Assembly (NCBI RefSeq): GCF_003340495.1 | Contig: NZ_QASA01000001.1 | Coordinates: 5,270,001-5,334,000 of the forward strand | Length of the DNA: 64,000 nt | Direction of reading: 5' to 3' | Source: Adhaeribacter pallidiroseus | GTDB taxonomy: Bacteria > Bacteroidota > Bacteroidia > Cytophagales > Hymenobacteraceae | Part shown: positions 8,402-16,750 of the stretch, piece by piece | Layout: the number at the start of each line of letters is the position of its first letter | How positions within the stretch are numbered: the first letter of the stretch is position 1 | The notes under the pieces: model-generated | The model's input: only the letters and a program-made list of their open reading frames with translations | Database searches by the model: none | What the model was told of the DNA's origin: nothing | Made by a program: the position numbers and the translations under genes

Positions 8402-8599
8402 ATGGAAAAACTTCAGGCAATGCTCCGGCTCATGGAATCAGATGAATTTTTGTTAATCACTAAAACAAAAGATCAGGATGGTATAACGTATAACCGCGAT
8501 ATGACAGACAACCACGCGCGACGATTTTGCCTGCAAGTTTATCACCATGTTAAAAACGGTCAGGAAACCTTAAATGCTTTTAAGCAACTATTTAAATAG
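8402..8599 (+). CDS. Small hypothetical protein (65 aa)
   Basis: This is a 65-residue soluble protein starting MEKLQAMLRLMESDEFLLITKTKDQ. It has no Cys motif, signal peptide or membrane segment; an N-terminal amphipathic helix and a basic C-terminal helix can be predicted by eye. I recognise no family. It is supported as a gene by a good ATG, its own downstream terminator hairpin at 8682-8718 and coding-like composition in an otherwise A/T-rich spacer. It is monocistronic. Confidence 0.6.
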   Translation: MEKLQAMLRLMESDEFLLITKTKDQDGITYNRDMTDNHARRFCLQVYHHVKNGQETLNAFKQLFK

Positions 8600-8681
8600 A
8601 TCTTGTTCTGTTTAGCTTACCCTAGCTTTACAGTTACGTTAAATCTTCCGTTTAAACACTTATAAATTTAATTTACTAAAT

Positions 8682-8718
8682 AAAGCCAGAGAAGGAATAA
8701 ATACTCCTCTGGCTTTTT
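8682..8718 (+). terminator. Rho-independent terminator after the 65-aa gene
   Basis: AAAGCCAGAG (8682-8691) pairs with CTCTGGCTTT (8707-8716), followed by further T residues. The T-run lies on the plus strand, so it serves the small gene upstream. Confidence 0.75.
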
Positions 8719-8791
8719 ATTTTAAGTAATTACAGCGAATTTTAAATACAGCAATCATAAACGAAGCAACAGATTGTTAAAGTTAGTTTTA

Positions 8792-9007
8792 TCACCGGAT
8801 TGTTTTTAAATAAAGAGCTTCTACTTTTTGGCGGGCCCACGGCGTTTTCCGCAGAAAAGTTAAGCTGGATTTAACGCTGGGATTACTTGTGAAGCTATTA
8901 ATGTTTATGCGGGAGCCTAATTCGTCCCAGCCGTAGTACTCTACTAAGTAAGTTAAAATCATTTCCAGCGTTTTGCCGTGCAAAGGATTATTCTTTTGTG
9001 CTTCCAT
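8792..9007 (-). CDS. VF530 family DNA-binding protein (DUF2132)
   Basis: This 71-residue protein matches the compact VF530 family. Recognisable family segments are [22 protein letters not shown], then [24 protein letters not shown] and the closing KVEALYL. The fold was solved as a small DNA-binding protein in Vibrio fischeri, but its biological role is unclear. It is monocistronic, and the ATG at 9007 gives the usual length. The identification comes from recalled family sequence pattern. Confidence 0.88.
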   Translation of the reverse strand: MEAQKNNPLHGKTLEMILTYLVEYYGWDELGSRININSFTSNPSVKSSLTFLRKTPWARQKVEALYLKTIR

Positions 9008-9103
9008 AAGTATAAAGATGCTAGAATTGAAGAAAAGCGCTTACTAATTGCTTAGAGATTTAAGATGCTATTCAGAGCAGTTGGAGCCGTAAAGTTTTGA
9101 TAT

Positions 9104-9142
9104 AAGTAGTTGGTCGTTTTTAGTTGTTCGTTGTTAGATCGT
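9104..9142. repeat. Degenerate 7-nt-phased repeat tract (family 1)
   Basis: On the minus strand the tract reads in heptads CTAACAA, CGAACAA, CTAAAAA, CGACCAA, CTACTTA. The same heptad vocabulary recurs at 36687-36721 and 43441-43475. It is intergenic. Confidence 0.6.
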
Positions 9143-9220
9143 TAATAAATTAATAATAAAGTACTTAAAATCAGATTTTTATCAACTTAATTTTGTCCTG
9201 TTACTTATAATAAATTAGTA

Positions 9221-9228
9221 TATATTTG
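9221..9228 (+). promoter_or_regulatory. -7 promoter box for the T9SS protein gene
   Basis: TATATTTG is a perfect match to the Bacteroidota -7 consensus TAnnTTTG, 29 nt before the ATG at 9258. A TTTTG at 9191-9195 lies 25 nt upstream, somewhat farther than the preferred ~19 nt, so the -33 element is uncertain. Confidence 0.45.
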
Positions 9229-9257
9229 AAACAGCAGCTTCTTTCCTTGAATTACTA

Positions 9258-11144
9258 ATGAGCTTATTTATGAAAATAAAGTTACAGGTAAACATTCTGC
9301 CAAGAATGCAATTAAAGGATATTTTTTTAATTTTTGTCTTTATTTACAGCCACACAAACCTGTTTGGCCAAGCTAATAAACTTCTTTTTAAAGATGATTT
9401 CAGCCAAAATACCATGGGTGTTAATTGGCGCCCAGACTTGTTCTGGAGTATTGGCAATGGAGTAGCTTATAACAATTACGATTTTAGTACGCTCCTTAGC
9501 CTACGCCGTTTTTCTGCGCCTTCTTACGTGATCGAAACTACCGTAAAAGGCTTCTCTTATGCCTACGGGCGCCAGTTCCACTTTACTTTCGGGCAGGCCA
9601 ATGATACTGCTAACCAAGCCTACGTGGTTAGTTACTTTCCCGGAACGGCTGGCCTATTAACTTTAGGACGCGCTACCGATAATATATTTTATCCGACCAC
9701 TTTGGATCAGACCGTGATTTATCCGGCATTTGAAGCAAACCGATGGCAAAAATTTAAAATTATAAAGTATAAAAGTGGCCTTATTCAGGTGTACCTGGAT
9801 AAAGGGGCTGGTTACAGTTCCTTACCCCTGTTGGAAACCATCGACTCTACTTACCAGCAACTGGGGCATTTTGGCTGGACGGTATCCACGCAAACCGCTC
9901 CTTTAACCTTTACAGTAGACCAGGTAGAAGCCCGGACACCCGCCATAGAAAAGCCAGCGGTCCGGGAAAAACCCGTTGAAGACAACCTGATTTCGCAAGT
10001 GATTGCTACCAACAACAAGCCATATCCGATTACTAAACTACAAACAGGCACCAAGCTCTACTCCGACCGCGACTACACCATTACCGCTTTACCCGCTTAT
10101 CTGCAAGGGGCTTCCTTTATTCAAACGGCCAATAATGAAAAGCATAATACCCAAGCAGATTTTCTGGCGGTTTTTTTAAAAAAATCGGTAGTTGCTTACG
10201 TGGCTTACGATTCGCGGGCCACTGCGCTCCCGGCCTGGCTGGCAGATTGGGAAAAAACCAACGATAGTATTACCACTTCCGATTCGGGCACCAACTATTT
10301 TAAAATTTACAGTAAAGTGCTGGAAAATGGCGGGTATATCCCTCGCTTATTTTTGTTTGGCGGCAATCTGGCTAGTCCGGCTACCGGCGCTAAAACCAAT
10401 TACCTGGTGGCAGTTGTAGAAGAACCCGCGTTTAAAATACTGGAAGCCGAAAAAGCAAAAGTAATAGGGGCCAAAATAGCGAATAACCATACGGGATACA
10501 GTGGCACTGGCTTCGTCGATTTTATTCATAAAGAGGGCGACTACATTGAATGGACAACCCAAACCCAGATACCCGGTACGCATGTGTTATCGTTTGTTTT
10601 TTCGAATGCGAGTAAGGCCGAGCGTTTTCTGGCCGTTACCGTGGATGGTAAAGATGCCGGAATTCATTCCTTTATTCCGATTACCAGTTGGGATAGCTGG
10701 GCTAGTTACTCCGCTCCGCAGGTTTATCTTACCAGCGGGCAGCACAAAATAAGAGTAACTGCTATTGGTACCAGCGGCCCAAACCTGGATTGTGTGAGCT
10801 TGTCGTATATGTCGGCTTCGCGCCAGGAGCAACTTGCCGGCCGTTACGCAAAAAAGTCTCCTGCGCAACCTAAGTTTTTTCCTTCTGAAGTAAAAGCTTT
10901 GGCTTACCCTAATCCTTTTACGAACAAAGCCACTATTACTTACTCCTTACCCGAGCAAGCCGCCGTTTACCTGACGGTGTATAACCAGCAAGGGCATCAA
11001 GTAGCAGTTTTAGTAAACCAAGTGCAGCCAGCGGGCAACTATAATGCTCTATTTAACGGGGCTAGTTTACCGAAAGGCTTGTATTTATATCGCTTACAGG
11101 TAGGCGTAAAAGCATTGGAGAGCGGTAAATTATGGAAACAGTAA
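9258..11144 (+). CDS. Secreted T9SS type A sorting domain protein with carbohydrate-binding-like domain
   Basis: This 628-residue exported protein carries a hydrophobic signal ending at LFGQ. The ATG at 9306 would give a more conventional signal peptide (MQLKDIFLIFVFIYSHTNLFGQ) than 9258, so the start is uncertain. Residues about 45-225 form a concanavalin/DUF1080-like beta-sandwich with Trp and Tyr patches. Residues about 395-520 look like a CBM6-type module (EAEKAKVIGAKIANNHTGYSGTGFVDF, near its end GPNLDCVSLSY). The C-terminal ~80 residues are a T9SS type A sorting domain (AYPNPFTNKATITYSL, then LPKGLYLYRLQ). It is probably a surface or secreted polysaccharide-binding protein. No catalytic domain is recognised. 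Confidence 0.8.
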   Translation: MSLFMKIKLQVNILPRMQLKDIFLIFVFIYSHTNLFGQANKLLFKDDFSQNTMGVNWRPDLFWSIGNGVAYNNYDFSTLLSLRRFSAPSYVIETTVKGFSYAYGRQFHFTFGQANDTANQAYVVSYFPGTAGLLTLGRATDNIFYPTTLDQTVIYPAFEANRWQKFKIIKYKSGLIQVYLDKGAGYSSLPLLETIDSTYQQLGHFGWTVSTQTAPLTFTVDQVEARTPAIEKPAVREKPVEDNLISQVIATNNKPYPITKLQTGTKLYSDRDYTITALPAYLQGASFIQTANNEKHNTQADFLAVFLKKSVVAYVAYDSRATALPAWLADWEKTNDSITTSDSGTNYFKIYSKVLENGGYIPRLFLFGGNLASPATGAKTNYLVAVVEEPAFKILEAEKAKVIGAKIANNHTGYSGTGFVDFIHKEGDYIEWTTQTQIPGTHVLSFVFSNASKAERFLAVTVDGKDAGIHSFIPITSWDSWASYSAPQVYLTSGQHKIRVTAIGTSGPNLDCVSLSYMSASRQEQLAGRYAKKSPAQPKFFPSEVKALAYPNPFTNKATITYSLPEQAAVYLTVYNQQGHQVAVLVNQVQPAGNYNALFNGASLPKGLYLYRLQVGVKALESGKLWKQ

Positions 11145-11218
11145 AGTGAAAATTTAAAAATGGAATGCTTTGCAGGTACTCCTCAGCCGTTATTTACGCC
11201 TATAGCTGCTTACTGCCG

Positions 11219-12097
11219 TTATTTTGTTGTTTGCATAAAGGTGATAATTTCTTGGTAGCGCGGGTTTCGGGAATTAATAAATTGCGTAATCATCGGGATG
11301 TGTTTTTTACCTTTTAGTACCTGGTATTGCGGCGGCAAACCCATAGCACGTAAAGCTTTTACAAATTTTTCGTTGCTCTTACTAATGGAAGGATACGTGT
11401 TGCCGCCTTGGTAAATTAAGAAAGGGGGCATACTGGGGTGCAGGTGGTACAAAGGGGAGGCTTCTTTCCACTCTGTGGGATTAGCTGTAAAAGTTTGCAG
11501 ATAGGTGTGGCCCGTGGGTAATTTTTCTTCCTGCAAATAGCCGTACATATCCAGGCCGGCGGCATCAATTAAAATAGTGCCTTTAATAGAGTTTTCTAAA
11601 CCCAGGCTATCCAGATACTGGTGGCGTACGGTAATAAGTGCTGCCAGATGGCCCCCTGCCGAATGGCCCGCTACAAAAATATTATGTGGGTCGCCGCCGT
11701 AATTTTTAATATTTTCTTTGGTCCATTTAACGGCGCTAGCGGCGGCAGTAGCCATTTGGGCGTAATTTGCTTTAGGGCTAAGCGGATAATCGATAATAAC
11801 GGCTACCACATTCTTCCGGGCTAACCGGTTGCCCAAAAAGTTATAGGTAGCTTTTTTACCAGAATTCCAACTGCCGCCGTGCATAAAAATTAAAACTTTT
11901 TTTAAATTTTTACCCTGCCGCCGTGGCGCAAATACATTTAAGTGCTGCTGCTCTTTTGTATAAACCCTTGATTGAAACTGAGTATAAGCAATGTTTTTCG
12001 TTCGGTGAATGCGCTTAAAAGTACAACCCGAAAGGTTGCCCAGTAGATAGCATACAATTAGCAATAAAGAATAGCAAGTGTGCGTGTTTGTTGACAT
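11219..12097 (-). CDS. Alpha/beta hydrolase lipoprotein (esterase/lipase-like)
   Basis: This 292-residue protein has a lipoprotein signal peptide with lipobox LSGC, so it is probably anchored at the outer membrane or periplasmic face. The hydrolase signatures are HGGSWNSG (oxyanion hole region) and the nucleophile elbow GHSAGGH. A late His occurs in GKKHIPM, completing a plausible Ser-Asp-His triad. It resembles the BD-FAE/kynurenine formamidase-like esterases (Pfam Abhydrolase_3/Esterase groups). It is convergent with the T9SS protein gene. The substrate is unknown; esters or acetylated sugars are an inference from neighbouring glycosidases. Confidence 0.85.
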   Translation of the reverse strand: MSTNTHTCYSLLLIVCYLLGNLSGCTFKRIHRTKNIAYTQFQSRVYTKEQQHLNVFAPRRQGKNLKKVLIFMHGGSWNSGKKATYNFLGNRLARKNVVAVIIDYPLSPKANYAQMATAAASAVKWTKENIKNYGGDPHNIFVAGHSAGGHLAALITVRHQYLDSLGLENSIKGTILIDAAGLDMYGYLQEEKLPTGHTYLQTFTANPTEWKEASPLYHLHPSMPPFLIYQGGNTYPSISKSNEKFVKALRAMGLPPQYQVLKGKKHIPMITQFINSRNPRYQEIITFMQTTK

Positions 12098-12277
12098 TGT
12101 AAAAAGCAGTTGGTAGTATTTTAGTTAATACCAACTACCTCTTACGAATTGTTTATTGAAGCAAGTATAAAGGATGTAATTATTCTCCGGTTCATCTTAT
12201 GCGAAATAGTCCGCTTTTTACAAATAAATTAAGTAAAAGCTTATTTTATTACGGCTGGAAACCAAGCAAAAGCTTGT

Positions 12278-12715
12278 CTACTGCTGATTCGAAATATAAT
12301 TCTGCAAGCTATCGATGATAAATTTTTGCTCTTCCATCAGGTGTTTTACAATATCACTCATCGAAATAATGCCTACTACTTTATTACTATCGTCCAGCAC
12401 CGGTAAGTACCGGATCACCTTATCGGTCATCAGGTTCATGCATTCTTTAATGGTGGTAGTGGGGTTCACCGTAACCGGGTGGTCGTTCATTATTTCTTTG
12501 ATCAGGGTTTTCTTAGAAGCTTTCCCTTCCAGAATAACCTTACGGGCGTAATCTCTTTCCGTGAAAATACCGATAAACGTATCGGCATCCATTACCAGCA
12601 AAGCGCCTACGTTTTTGGTCATCATCATTTCTAAGGCATTATAAACCGTAGAATACGACTCAATGGTAATGGTGGCATACCCTTTCTTTTGCAAAATATT
12701 TCGTACGAGGCTCAT
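12278..12715 (-). CDS. CBS domain pair protein
   Basis: This 145-residue cytoplasmic protein consists almost entirely of two CBS domains, at roughly residues 8-62 and 73-132. Each has the repeating pattern of hydrophobic strands with GIFTERDYARK and GIISMSDIVKHL motifs. Such tandem pairs (Bateman modules) bind adenine nucleotides such as AMP, ATP or SAM. No catalytic domain is fused, so it probably acts as a ligand-responsive partner of another protein. It is monocistronic, and its partner is not identifiable from context. Confidence 0.9.
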   Translation of the reverse strand: MSLVRNILQKKGYATITIESYSTVYNALEMMMTKNVGALLVMDADTFIGIFTERDYARKVILEGKASKKTLIKEIMNDHPVTVNPTTTIKECMNLMTDKVIRYLPVLDDSNKVVGIISMSDIVKHLMEEQKFIIDSLQNYISNQQ

Positions 12716-12850
12716 AATTATCTTTTTAGGTTTAGCAGCTGGAGGTTTAAAGCATTTATATATTTAATAGGACAATATATAAAAAAAGCTGTTATAAAAA
12801 AGATTACCGGATAATAAGTGCTTAAAAGCAAGGCATTTTGCTGTTTTACC

Positions 12851-14011
12851 TTATTTTTTTAAATTTTTATTCACTTCGTCGAGTAAATATTCTTTCGGGT
12901 CGGAGTTGTATTCCCAGAACATCACGCCGGCCAGTTTGTTATCGAGCACAAACTGGCATTTTTCCCGTACCGATTGTTCGTCTTCGTAAGTGATAAATTT
13001 CTTGTCGGCGGCATTGTACAAGTAAGGCGCTTTGGCTTTTTTATCGCGGTAGGCTTTGTAGCCGTTTTTATTGATGAGGCTATCTTTCAGCATGGTATAG
13101 CCGCCGCCCGGGGCAGTACCGGTAGTTTTCTGGCCAATTCCTTTTTTCTTGGCTTCGGCCAGGTTAAAGCCTTTGCCGTAAAACGCCAGACCCATTACCA
13201 GTTTAGACGTAGGAATGCCTAAAGCGGCGTAATCTTTCACCGCTTTGGCGGCGTAGTCTTTGGTGTCGTATTTTTTAGAAGCGTATAAGTTGGTATGGTG
13301 GCCGGCTACCGGTCCACCGGAATAATCGTAGGTCATCATATTAATGTAGTTCAGGTACTGCTGCGCTTTGCCCATTTCGGTGTGGTTAATGAAATCCGTG
13401 AAAGTAGGAATAGCGGTAGTCAGCAAGTATTTCTGGCCGGTTTGAGTTCCTAGTTTGTCCAGTTCCTGCCGGATAGCGGCAAACATCAGCGTGAAGTTTT
13501 GGGTGTCTTCGGGGCGGAAAACATTGCCTTCTTCGCCTTTAATGGCCGGGTATTCCCAGTCGATGTCTACCCCATCCAGTTTATTTTCCTGCATAATGCG
13601 TACGCAACTGGCCGCAAATGCCTGCCGCGAAGTGTCTGATAGAACTGCATCCGAAAAGTTTTCGCTCCACGACCAGCCGCCCAGCGAAATTAAAATTTTC
13701 AGTTCCGGATTTTGCTTTTTCAATAAGTTCAGCTTCCGGAAATTAGTGGTATCGGTGGCCAGATTGGTGAGAAATGCCCGGTTGCCTTTTACATCTACGA
13801 AGGCGTAGTTGATGTGCGTTAACTTATTAGCGCTAATGTTTTCGGTATTCACCAGCCCCCGGAAGCCACCCACGTACCCGATTATGACCGGTTTGTTGGT
13901 TGCCGGTACGGTTTGCGCCAGTACCTGGGCCGCCATTGCAAAGGTGATCAGAAAGCAAAACAGGAAACAGGCATAGCCTTGTTTTTTTAAAAAAGTAGTT
14001 GGTTTTTGCAT
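12851..14011 (-). CDS. Glycoside hydrolase family 18 (chitinase-like)
   Basis: This 386-residue exported protein has an N-terminal signal peptide ending near VLAQ. The GH18 catalytic motif DGVDIDWE is intact: Asp146, Asp149, Asp151 and catalytic Glu153. The SLGGWSWS strand motif precedes it, and MTYDY and the terminal MFWEYNSD strand follow. This is a single-domain chitinase-type enzyme acting through substrate-assisted catalysis on chitin or related N-acetylglucosamine polymers. There is no carbohydrate-binding module and no T9SS sorting domain, so it is likely periplasmic. It sits next to a peptide transporter and other hydrolases. Confidence 0.93.
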   Translation of the reverse strand: MQKPTTFLKKQGYACFLFCFLITFAMAAQVLAQTVPATNKPVIIGYVGGFRGLVNTENISANKLTHINYAFVDVKGNRAFLTNLATDTTNFRKLNLLKKQNPELKILISLGGWSWSENFSDAVLSDTSRQAFAASCVRIMQENKLDGVDIDWEYPAIKGEEGNVFRPEDTQNFTLMFAAIRQELDKLGTQTGQKYLLTTAIPTFTDFINHTEMGKAQQYLNYINMMTYDYSGGPVAGHHTNLYASKKYDTKDYAAKAVKDYAALGIPTSKLVMGLAFYGKGFNLAEAKKKGIGQKTTGTAPGGGYTMLKDSLINKNGYKAYRDKKAKAPYLYNAADKKFITYEDEQSVREKCQFVLDNKLAGVMFWEYNSDPKEYLLDEVNKNLKK

Positions 14012-14262
14012 AAATTTATTCTTTCTGTTTTGTGGTTTTTACGATGAAGAAGCGGTTCTTATTATGGACACCTATTTGCCGAATTAGAATGAAATTTAAA
14101 CTCCTGTAGCCAGATATATTTTAAATTTTTGAGTTTTCCGGAAGGATTAGCAGCAGGGTCTAGCTTTACTAATGGAAACTTGTTTGTCGCGTAGCCGAAC
14201 AGTTTTCTCCGGAATGACCAAGTCTGTTTCGGACCACCTGAGTCTATCCGGCATAATTACAC

Positions 14263-15759
14263 TTACCGCACATCGGCCATCCATTTGCGGATAAGAGGAC
14301 TCAAACAAATTAGCAGAACGCCAATGCTCAACGACCATAGGCCAATTTTACTTAAGATAGCCGCGTAGTAAGGCAGCGATAGCACGGGGTTATTTACCAC
14401 ATCTGCCGGAACACTCATTAATGCCCCAATTTTACCGGCCAAAAACTCCCCTACTGCCGAAGCAAAAAACCAGATTCCCATCATTAAGGCTACTATGCGG
14501 GTAGGGGAAAGTTTAGTAACCATGCTCAGACCTATGGGCGAAAGACACAGCTCTCCGCAGATAATAAAGAAGTACCCCAGAATAAAAGCCGTTAAAGAAA
14601 TTAAACCGGTTTCGGTACCCATTTGACAGGCCGCATAAAAAACGTAAAAGCCCAGACCCACCAAAATAAACGAAAGCCCGAATTTGAGCGGAGTAGATGG
14701 TTCTAATCCTTTGCGGTTAAGGACCGGCCAGAGCCAGGCAAAGAAAAAACTGAGAATAACAACCCAGGCGGGCGGTAGAAAGTTATTTACCGATAAAGCC
14801 GGCAACTCGGTGCCGCCCACGTGCATATCCACGTTGCGCATGGCGAACAAGTTAAGCGAACCGGCATTTTGCTCGTAAAAAGCCCAGAACAGCGCCGAAA
14901 ACACAATCATGACCAAAGCGGCCATTAACTTAGTGCGCGCTGCCCCATCCATCTGAAACGCCATGATTAAAATATAAATCAGCGACACGGCTCCTAACCC
15001 AAACATGATGTAATCCATGAAGTGGTACTGATTAAAGAGCGCAACTACCGCCGGAATAACCAACAACGAAGCCGCATAAATTACTAGCTCGGTGGGAATG
15101 CCGGCAAATAATGGTTTTTTTAAATTTTTTACATCCGGGGGCAAGCCGCGGTGTTGTAAAGAGTTTTTACCTAAGTAAAATACTAGTAAGCCCAGCAACA
15201 TAAAAATGCCGGCCAACCCAAAGCCGTAGTGCCAGTTAATGCGTTGCCCCACGTAGCCGCACAGCAAGCCACCTAACGCTGCTCCAACGTTAATACCCAT
15301 GTAAAAAATGGAAAAACCGCTATCCCGACGAGGGTCATTTTCGGCGTACAAAGTGCCTACCAAGCTGGAGATATTGGGTTTAAAAAAACCATTACCGCAA
15401 ATAATAAAAGCCATGCCGTAAAAAAAGCTCCAATCCTGCGGTACCGCCATAATCAAATGCCCGATGGACATGAGAATACCTCCGAATAGCACGGCTTTGC
15501 GGTACCCTAAAAACCGGTCGGCCATCATGCCGCCAAATAAAGGCATTGTATACACCAAAGCCGCGTAGGAGCCCAGGATAGCGTACCCTTTCGGCTCCGG
15601 GAATTTTAGTTGGGTAACCATATACGCCAGCAGCAAGGCTTTCATGCCGTAAAAGGAAAACCGTTCCCACATTTCGGCGAAAAAAAGCAGGTATAGTTGC
15701 TTCGGGTGACCAGTTGTGGCGGGTGGCGTTTCCGTAATTTGGGTTTCGGTAATATCCAT
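14263..15759 (-). CDS. POT/PTR family peptide MFS transporter
   Basis: This 498-residue inner-membrane protein has about 12-14 hydrophobic segments. The proton-coupled oligopeptide transporter signature ExxERF is present as E29MWERF34SFYG near the end of the first helix. GNGFFKPNISSLVG and FSIFYMGINVGA match the PTR2 signatures. It would import di- and tripeptides with protons, which fits the secreted hydrolases nearby. The last codons overlap no other gene. The ATG at 15759 places the first helix at the expected distance. Confidence 0.93.
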   Translation of the reverse strand: MDITETQITETPPATTGHPKQLYLLFFAEMWERFSFYGMKALLLAYMVTQLKFPEPKGYAILGSYAALVYTMPLFGGMMADRFLGYRKAVLFGGILMSIGHLIMAVPQDWSFFYGMAFIICGNGFFKPNISSLVGTLYAENDPRRDSGFSIFYMGINVGAALGGLLCGYVGQRINWHYGFGLAGIFMLLGLLVFYLGKNSLQHRGLPPDVKNLKKPLFAGIPTELVIYAASLLVIPAVVALFNQYHFMDYIMFGLGAVSLIYILIMAFQMDGAARTKLMAALVMIVFSALFWAFYEQNAGSLNLFAMRNVDMHVGGTELPALSVNNFLPPAWVVILSFFFAWLWPVLNRKGLEPSTPLKFGLSFILVGLGFYVFYAACQMGTETGLISLTAFILGYFFIICGELCLSPIGLSMVTKLSPTRIVALMMGIWFFASAVGEFLAGKIGALMSVPADVVNNPVLSLPYYAAILSKIGLWSLSIGVLLICLSPLIRKWMADVR

Positions 15760-16193
15760 TCAAAAAGTAATCTTATAATTGTTGCTGGAGGCAGATGCCC
15801 GAGTAACGGAAAGTAAGCATTTTTATTCCGATTACATAGGCATTTTAAAACTACGGAAAATACGAAGCTTAGGCTTATTCTATGTAAATTCTACCTGATT
15901 GCAAAGTATTCCTTTGGAGCCGGTTCCCGTCTCCAGGCATTGGCGCTATCTAACTGGCAAGCTTCACGTTTTGCCTCCTGGCCGGCGGGCCTCGTTTGGC
16001 TCTATCGGGCTGGTCTAAGCTCCCTTTCCTCGTACCTCGGAATTCTGCTGCGCAGAACCGAACCTTAGAAGGCCCTCTTGTACCAAACTGGTATCTTTAC
16101 TAACAGATAACTTATTCTGATAACGGGAAACATAAAAAAATAAGCGAGGTGTAGCCGAAGTGTAACTTATGTGCTTGTTGGCATGGGTTCATT
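15760..16193. other. Long intergenic region with a GC-rich island
   Basis: About 430 nt without a convincing gene. The segment 15913-16080 is markedly richer in G/C than either flank. It includes a small hairpin TTCTGC/GCAGAA at 16043-16057, followed by TACCA/TGGTA at 16081-16093. It has no open frame worth calling and may be a decayed repeat or inserted fragment. Confidence 0.4.
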
Positions 16194-16591
16194 TTAATAA
16201 TCCAATGGCTTATTATTTAAAAATTTGGCTGCTAACATTTGAGCATTACGAGCTATTAAGCCATTGATTTGTTCTGCATGCTCTGAAAATTCAATCCAGA
16301 ATTCTGCTTTTATTTTTCTAATTGCTTCTAATAAATCTCCTTCGAACAAGTCCCCTTCTGCCAATATGTTTATTTTCAATTTATCAATGGCTAAAGGAAG
16401 AAGATATTTGAGTCCAATTCCTTGATTAATCAATATTCTCAAATCTTCTATACTTAGTTGATTCAATGGAACTTTCCTTAATGCATGGCAGCGAGTAACT
16501 GTATAGCTTTCTTCTTTTAATTTTTCCAATAATCCTTTTCAAGATTTTCTAAGCTTTTAAATCTCCAGTTATTCTCAAGCGCCATTTCCAT
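16194..16591 (-). pseudogene. CDI-type immunity protein gene, broken by a one-base deletion
   Basis: Two overlapping minus-strand frames together make a complete contact-dependent-inhibition immunity protein. The upstream frame (16591-16517) encodes MEMALENNWRFKSLENLEKDYW then stops. The downstream frame from about 16526 encodes KLKEESYTVTRCHALRKVPL, then SIEDLRILINQGIGLKYLLP, then AEGDLFEGDLLEAI. These are hallmark segments of the family. Adding one base near the GGAAAAA at 16521-16527 restores a single frame of about 132 codons. The longest intact frame has only a TTG start and lacks the N-terminus. No cdiA/toxin gene is adjacent, so it is an orphan immunity gene. It is either a real pseudogene or an assembly error. 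Confidence 0.75.
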
Positions 16592-16705
16592 ATGAATCGG
16601 GTTAATTTCAATTATCTTTTAAAAAGAAAAAAATAATTTAAAATTAGAAAGGCAGTTATAAAATTCTATTAAACCTAAATCTACTTTTACAACTATCCCA
16701 AACGT

Positions 16706-16737
16706 TAATCCAGATAATCCTATAATCCTTTAATCTT
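16706..16737. repeat. Short 8-nt-phased repeat tract
   Basis: The tract contains ATAATCCT, ATAATCCT, TTAATCTT in exact octad phase (16714-16737), preceded by TTAATCCAG. A related degenerate tract occurs at 18604-18657. It lies just downstream of the CehA/McbA gene. Confidence 0.45.
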
Positions 16738-16750
16738 GGTTTTGACAAAC

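Noticed and set aside
9104-9142. Heptad tract considered as a CRISPR array or microsatellite
   Set aside because: Units are 7 nt with no spacers and are degenerate, so it is not CRISPR; perfect microsatellite repeats are also absent.
14147-14338. 63-codon minus-strand open frame after the POT gene
   Set aside because: It overlaps the 3' end of the transporter in another frame and has no family features.
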